From: G963677445 sp963678275
Lineage (GTDB): Bacteria; Bacteroidota; Ignavibacteria; Ignavibacteriales; Melioribacteraceae
Length of the DNA: 64,000 nucleotides
Assembly: GCA_963678275.1 (NCBI GenBank)
Contig: OY782765.1
Span: 5,332,001 to 5,396,000 of the forward strand
Direction: 5' to 3'
Shown here one piece after another: positions 61,200 through 64,000 of the stretch. Each line of letters begins with the position of its first letter. Position 1 is the stretch's first letter. The notes under the pieces are model-generated. The model was not told the DNA's origin. It saw only the letters and a program-made list of their open reading frames with translations, and did no database searches. A program made the translations under genes and the position numbers.

Positions 61200-63281
61200 T
61201 TACTTTTCAATAATCAAACTAATCGCTAATCCGCCGCCGGGAGCGAGGTGGAATGTTTTTTCCATATTGTGTTCAATATCCATCGGCTGAATATTTATGT
61301 CGGTGGGGTTTTTATCCCAGTGGGCGTTTTTACCATCCATATATGCTATCGCGGTATATTTTATAGATTTGTCGAGGAAATCGAAATTTACTGTTATCTC
61401 TCTCTCATTCTCATCAGTTATCGCTCCAAGAAACCAGTCGCCTGTTTCACGTTCCTGCCTCGCTATTGTAACGAAGTCGCCAACCTCGCCATTCAGCACC
61501 TTAGTCTGTTCCCAGTCAACTCCCACATCCCTGATAAACTGAAAAGCGGGATTCCCTTTGTAATTTTCAATCAGATCGCAAGCCATCTGAATCGGGCTGT
61601 AGATAACAACATAAAGAGCGAGCTGTTGAGCGAGAGTGGTATTAACCTGGTTGTTTTTTTTGTATGGCTCAAGTTTGATGTTAAATACTCCGGGGGTGAA
61701 ATCAATCGGACCGGCGAGCATTCTTGTAAATGCTACAATAGGCAGATGTTCCGGGGGATTGCCGCCATCGCTTGCCCACGCGTTAAATTCCTGACCTCTT
61801 AGTCCCTCGCGCGCTATCGCGTTGGGGTAGGTCCTTCTGATACCGGTTGCTTTTATCGGTTCATGAGCGTTAACGGCGGCTTTATATTTAGCGGCTGTTT
61901 CAATTACCCTGCGGTAATGATTTACCATCCACTGTCCGTGATGATATTCTCCCTTGGGAATGATTTCGCCTACATACCCGGTTTTAACTGCGTGAACACC
62001 GAGCCTGTTCATAAGAGAATAGGCGGTATCGAGCTGTTCATCGTAGGTTCTTGGAGCCGCCGAGGTTTCGTGATGCATGATTATCTCAACGCCCTTTGAT
62101 TTTCCATATCGAACAACTTCTTCCAGATCATAATCGGGATAAGGGGTTACAAAATCGAATACTCCTTCACGGTCTTCAAAACCAATCCAGTGTTCCCAGC
62201 CTGTATTCCAGCCTTCAACCAATACACCTCCACAACCATTATCGGCGGCAAAATCGATATACCTTTTAGCGTTCGCGGTTGTAGCCCCATGGTTTCCGCT
62301 CGCGACATCCCAGCTCGATTTATTCAGGTGCATTTCCCACCAGATACCTACATACTTCATTGGTTTGAACCATGAAACATCTCCGATTTTATTTGGCTCA
62401 TTCAGGTTTAAAATCAGCTTTGATTCGATAAGATCACCCGCTGATTCCGCTATCTGGATGGTTCTCCAGGGAGTATGGAAAGGGAGGCTGCGTTTTACTT
62501 TATGTCCCTGTCGGTCTGAACCTACAAGTTCACTGGACATCGATAGATTTTCAGGATCAATTTTAAGAGTCATGCCGGCATAATCGGTAAGATCCGCTTC
62601 ATGAAAACTTAGGTGCAGTCCATTATTTGTGCGCATGGTGAATGGAGTGGCGACCGCGTTTTCAGGAATGAGTGATTGGGCAAGATTATCATCGTTTCTT
62701 TTTTTCAGCGCGTCAATCTCAGAAAATTTGCATGTGGTATAAAGGTGCTCATATATTTCCCAATCTCCAGGTATCCACCAGCATGTGTGATCGCCGGTAA
62801 GATTAAATTGAGTGTTCTCATCGAGAATTATTATTTCATTAAGACCTTTTTGTTGCGGGAATTCATACCGGAATCCAACGCCGTCATCATAAATTCTGAA
62901 CCTGATATTTAGAATTCTGCCCGGTTTTTCCTTTTCCTTCAGAGAAACAAAGAGTTCATTATATTCATTTTTTACATAACGCTGCTCACCCCAGGGCATT
63001 GCCCAGGTTTCGTCAAAGGTTTTTTTATCAATTTCTTTTATCTCAAATCCTGATTTTAAAGGAGCATATCCCTTAAGATCGAAACCGAGATATGATGAGT
63101 CAATAACAGGGGAATTTTTGTATTGAAGATAATAAAATGGTGAGCCGAGAGAATCGAGACTAAAGGCAAGGGAGATATTTCCGGAGGGTGACTTTACACC
63201 GGTATTCCGGTTTGTGAATGTATTGCAGCCTGCAAGAAATATAACCAGGAGAATAATTATCCAGGAGATTTTTAATTTCAT
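61200..63281 (-). CDS. Glycoside hydrolase family 97 lipoprotein (SusB-like)
   Basis: 693 residues. A lipobox FLAGC puts the lipidated Cys at about residue 19. Family 97 layout: an N-terminal super-sandwich (about 30-300) with WWIPGDWEIYEHLY, a (beta/alpha)8 barrel (about 310-570) with KPMKYVGIWWEMHL, GGVLVEGWNTGWEHW, VHAVKTGYVGE and NAHEPIKATGIRRTYPN, and a C-terminal beta domain. The family contains inverting alpha-glucosidases and retaining alpha-galactosidases that use different acidic residues; I cannot place this one safely. It probably trims alpha-linked oligosaccharides in the periplasm or at the surface. No SusC/SusD pair is next to it. The open frame is uninterrupted. Confidence 0.9.
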   Translation of the reverse strand: MKLKISWIIILLVIFLAGCNTFTNRNTGVKSPSGNISLAFSLDSLGSPFYYLQYKNSPVIDSSYLGFDLKGYAPLKSGFEIKEIDKKTFDETWAMPWGEQRYVKNEYNELFVSLKEKEKPGRILNIRFRIYDDGVGFRYEFPQQKGLNEIIILDENTQFNLTGDHTCWWIPGDWEIYEHLYTTCKFSEIDALKKRNDDNLAQSLIPENAVATPFTMRTNNGLHLSFHEADLTDYAGMTLKIDPENLSMSSELVGSDRQGHKVKRSLPFHTPWRTIQIAESAGDLIESKLILNLNEPNKIGDVSWFKPMKYVGIWWEMHLNKSSWDVASGNHGATTANAKRYIDFAADNGCGGVLVEGWNTGWEHWIGFEDREGVFDFVTPYPDYDLEEVVRYGKSKGVEIIMHHETSAAPRTYDEQLDTAYSLMNRLGVHAVKTGYVGEIIPKGEYHHGQWMVNHYRRVIETAAKYKAAVNAHEPIKATGIRRTYPNAIAREGLRGQEFNAWASDGGNPPEHLPIVAFTRMLAGPIDFTPGVFNIKLEPYKKNNQVNTTLAQQLALYVVIYSPIQMACDLIENYKGNPAFQFIRDVGVDWEQTKVLNGEVGDFVTIARQERETGDWFLGAITDENEREITVNFDFLDKSIKYTAIAYMDGKNAHWDKNPTDINIQPMDIEHNMEKTFHLAPGGGLAISLIIEK

Positions 63282-64000
63282 CTTTTTATCCGGTATTGTT
63301 GTAATCTAAATCATTATATCGTGTGGTTGATTTGGCAAAAATTGTACCGTTTATGAATTTTTATGCCTGAGTCAGGTAAAAGTTGTTCTAAGTGTTCAGC
63401 GCTCCATTATTTTATCCCCGCAATTATATTAATGATAACACTTTATTTATCATAATGATAAAATTTTCGGCGTGATTTTTTTAAGCCGGCAAACCGGATT
63501 TTTTGTTTATTCGTTATAAAGGGGGTAATTATTCCGTTAGAGGTTAAATTCTACGCAAAATGGCAAAAAATTTCAATTAACAATTAATAATGAACAATTA
63601 ATAATTTAAATGATAAAATAATTTCAAGAGTGAAAATTTTGCTAAAAACAGGCCACCAACTCACAAAAACACAAAATCCCACAAAAAAATCAAAGAAACC
63701 TTATTTTTTTTAACCTTAGTAGCAGAGGATTTCCTTCTCCAAGAATCAACCTTATTGCCTTTTTATGCGTATCGTTATTAAAAAATCAGAGTAGGAGTAT
63801 GAGTAAGAGTATGATGGCCGGGTTTGGTGACAGCGGCGGCGGTGTTCATTATTCCCAGGGGGGATTACTTGGTAAGCAGTTGAATTATAGGTAAAATGGA
63901 AAAGTTTTAATTAACAATTAATAATGAACAATGAACAATTAATAACGTCAAGAGAGCCGCAGATTTTTCTGATTAAGCAGATTTCGCTGATTGAGGTGGA
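63282..64000. repeat. Gene-free right end with repeat families A, B and AATTAATAATGAACA tracts
   Basis: 63532-63572 holds an inverted family A core followed by the low-complexity ATTAACAATTAATAATG tract (63573-63608), which occurs again at 63911-63945. 63789-63850 is a partial family B copy (GAGTATGAGTAAGAGTATGATG then GTTCATT). A GCCGGCAAACCGGATTTTTTG hairpin lies at 63485-63505. No gene is supported. Confidence 0.6.

Noticed and set aside
61248..61802. 184-codon plus-strand frame
   Set aside because: Antisense to the GH97 gene, whose frame holds the family motifs throughout.

Overview
The window most likely comes from a heterotrophic, non-phototrophic member of the Bacteroidota/Chlorobi lineage, probably class Ignavibacteria. 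The main reason is a shared C-terminal sorting tail (core YPNPFNP, ending SSGIY...KM(I/L)LMK) on five otherwise unrelated secreted proteins. This is the type A tail of the type IX secretion system (T9SS), in the form common in Ignavibacteria and Calditrichota. A ketocarotenoid operon, many multiheme cytochromes and anaerobic enzymes (glycyl radical decarboxylase, oxygen-independent HemN) fit a pink-orange, anaerobic or microaerobic organism. The taxonomic call is inference from these traits.

Layout. (1) 1-4495: a partial 4-hydroxyphenylacetate decarboxylase-like glycyl radical enzyme (minus strand) faces a divergent PAS/sigma-54 activator; two exact 18-bp repeats lie between them. (2) 4496-8052: repeat-rich DNA with an IS1634-type insertion sequence. 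(3) 8053-16146: a tightly overlapping nine-gene carotenoid operon (crtI, crtB, an unknown secreted protein, crtYcd-type cyclase, crtD, acyltransferase, GT2 glycosyltransferase, cruF, crtW). It predicts a monocyclic 4-keto, 1'-hydroxy, 3',4'-didehydro carotenoid that may be glycosylated and acylated. (4) 16196-17374: remnants of a type I restriction system (hsdM tail, NYN gene with an internal deletion, hsdS head). (5) 17799-22975: an AT-rich four-gene minus-strand operon (methyltransferase, DUF1848 protein with a C-terminal CX3CX2C motif, compact UvrD-like helicase, 703-residue zinc-ribbon protein). I could not match it to a described system; it is the best candidate here for a new, possibly antiviral, system. 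(6) 22976-24680: dense repeats. (7) 24681-33290: an iodotyrosine-deiodinase-like flavoprotein, then a probable porin-cytochrome extracellular electron transfer locus: a tetraheme cytochrome, a beta-barrel, a 14-heme cytochrome, a lipoprotein with CXXCH and CX4CH motifs, a sigma-54 activator, a TPR protein and an 8-heme cytochrome carrying a T9SS tail. A near-consensus -24/-12 promoter with clustered TGTTTCA motifs lies between the activator and its presumed targets. (8) 33594-41423: two hemerythrins, a hemX/ccsA-like gene and hemA-C-D-E-N, which would supply heme to the cytochromes. (9) 41641-46961: small envelope or hypothetical proteins, a T9SS-tailed nuclease/phosphatase-fold protein and a voltage-gated K+ channel. 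(10) 47170-63281: a large T9SS subtilase, a VapBC-like toxin-antitoxin pair, a CotH/lamin-tail protein, an ECF sigma/anti-sigma/CpxP-like cassette, a DUF362 protein with a T9SS tail, small membrane proteins and a GH97 lipoprotein.

Intergenic DNA is unusual. At least three dispersed repeat families recur across the 64 kb, in both orientations. Several of the gene remnants and the IS sit next to them.

The left edge cuts the first gene. All family assignments come from reading motifs; no database search was possible.
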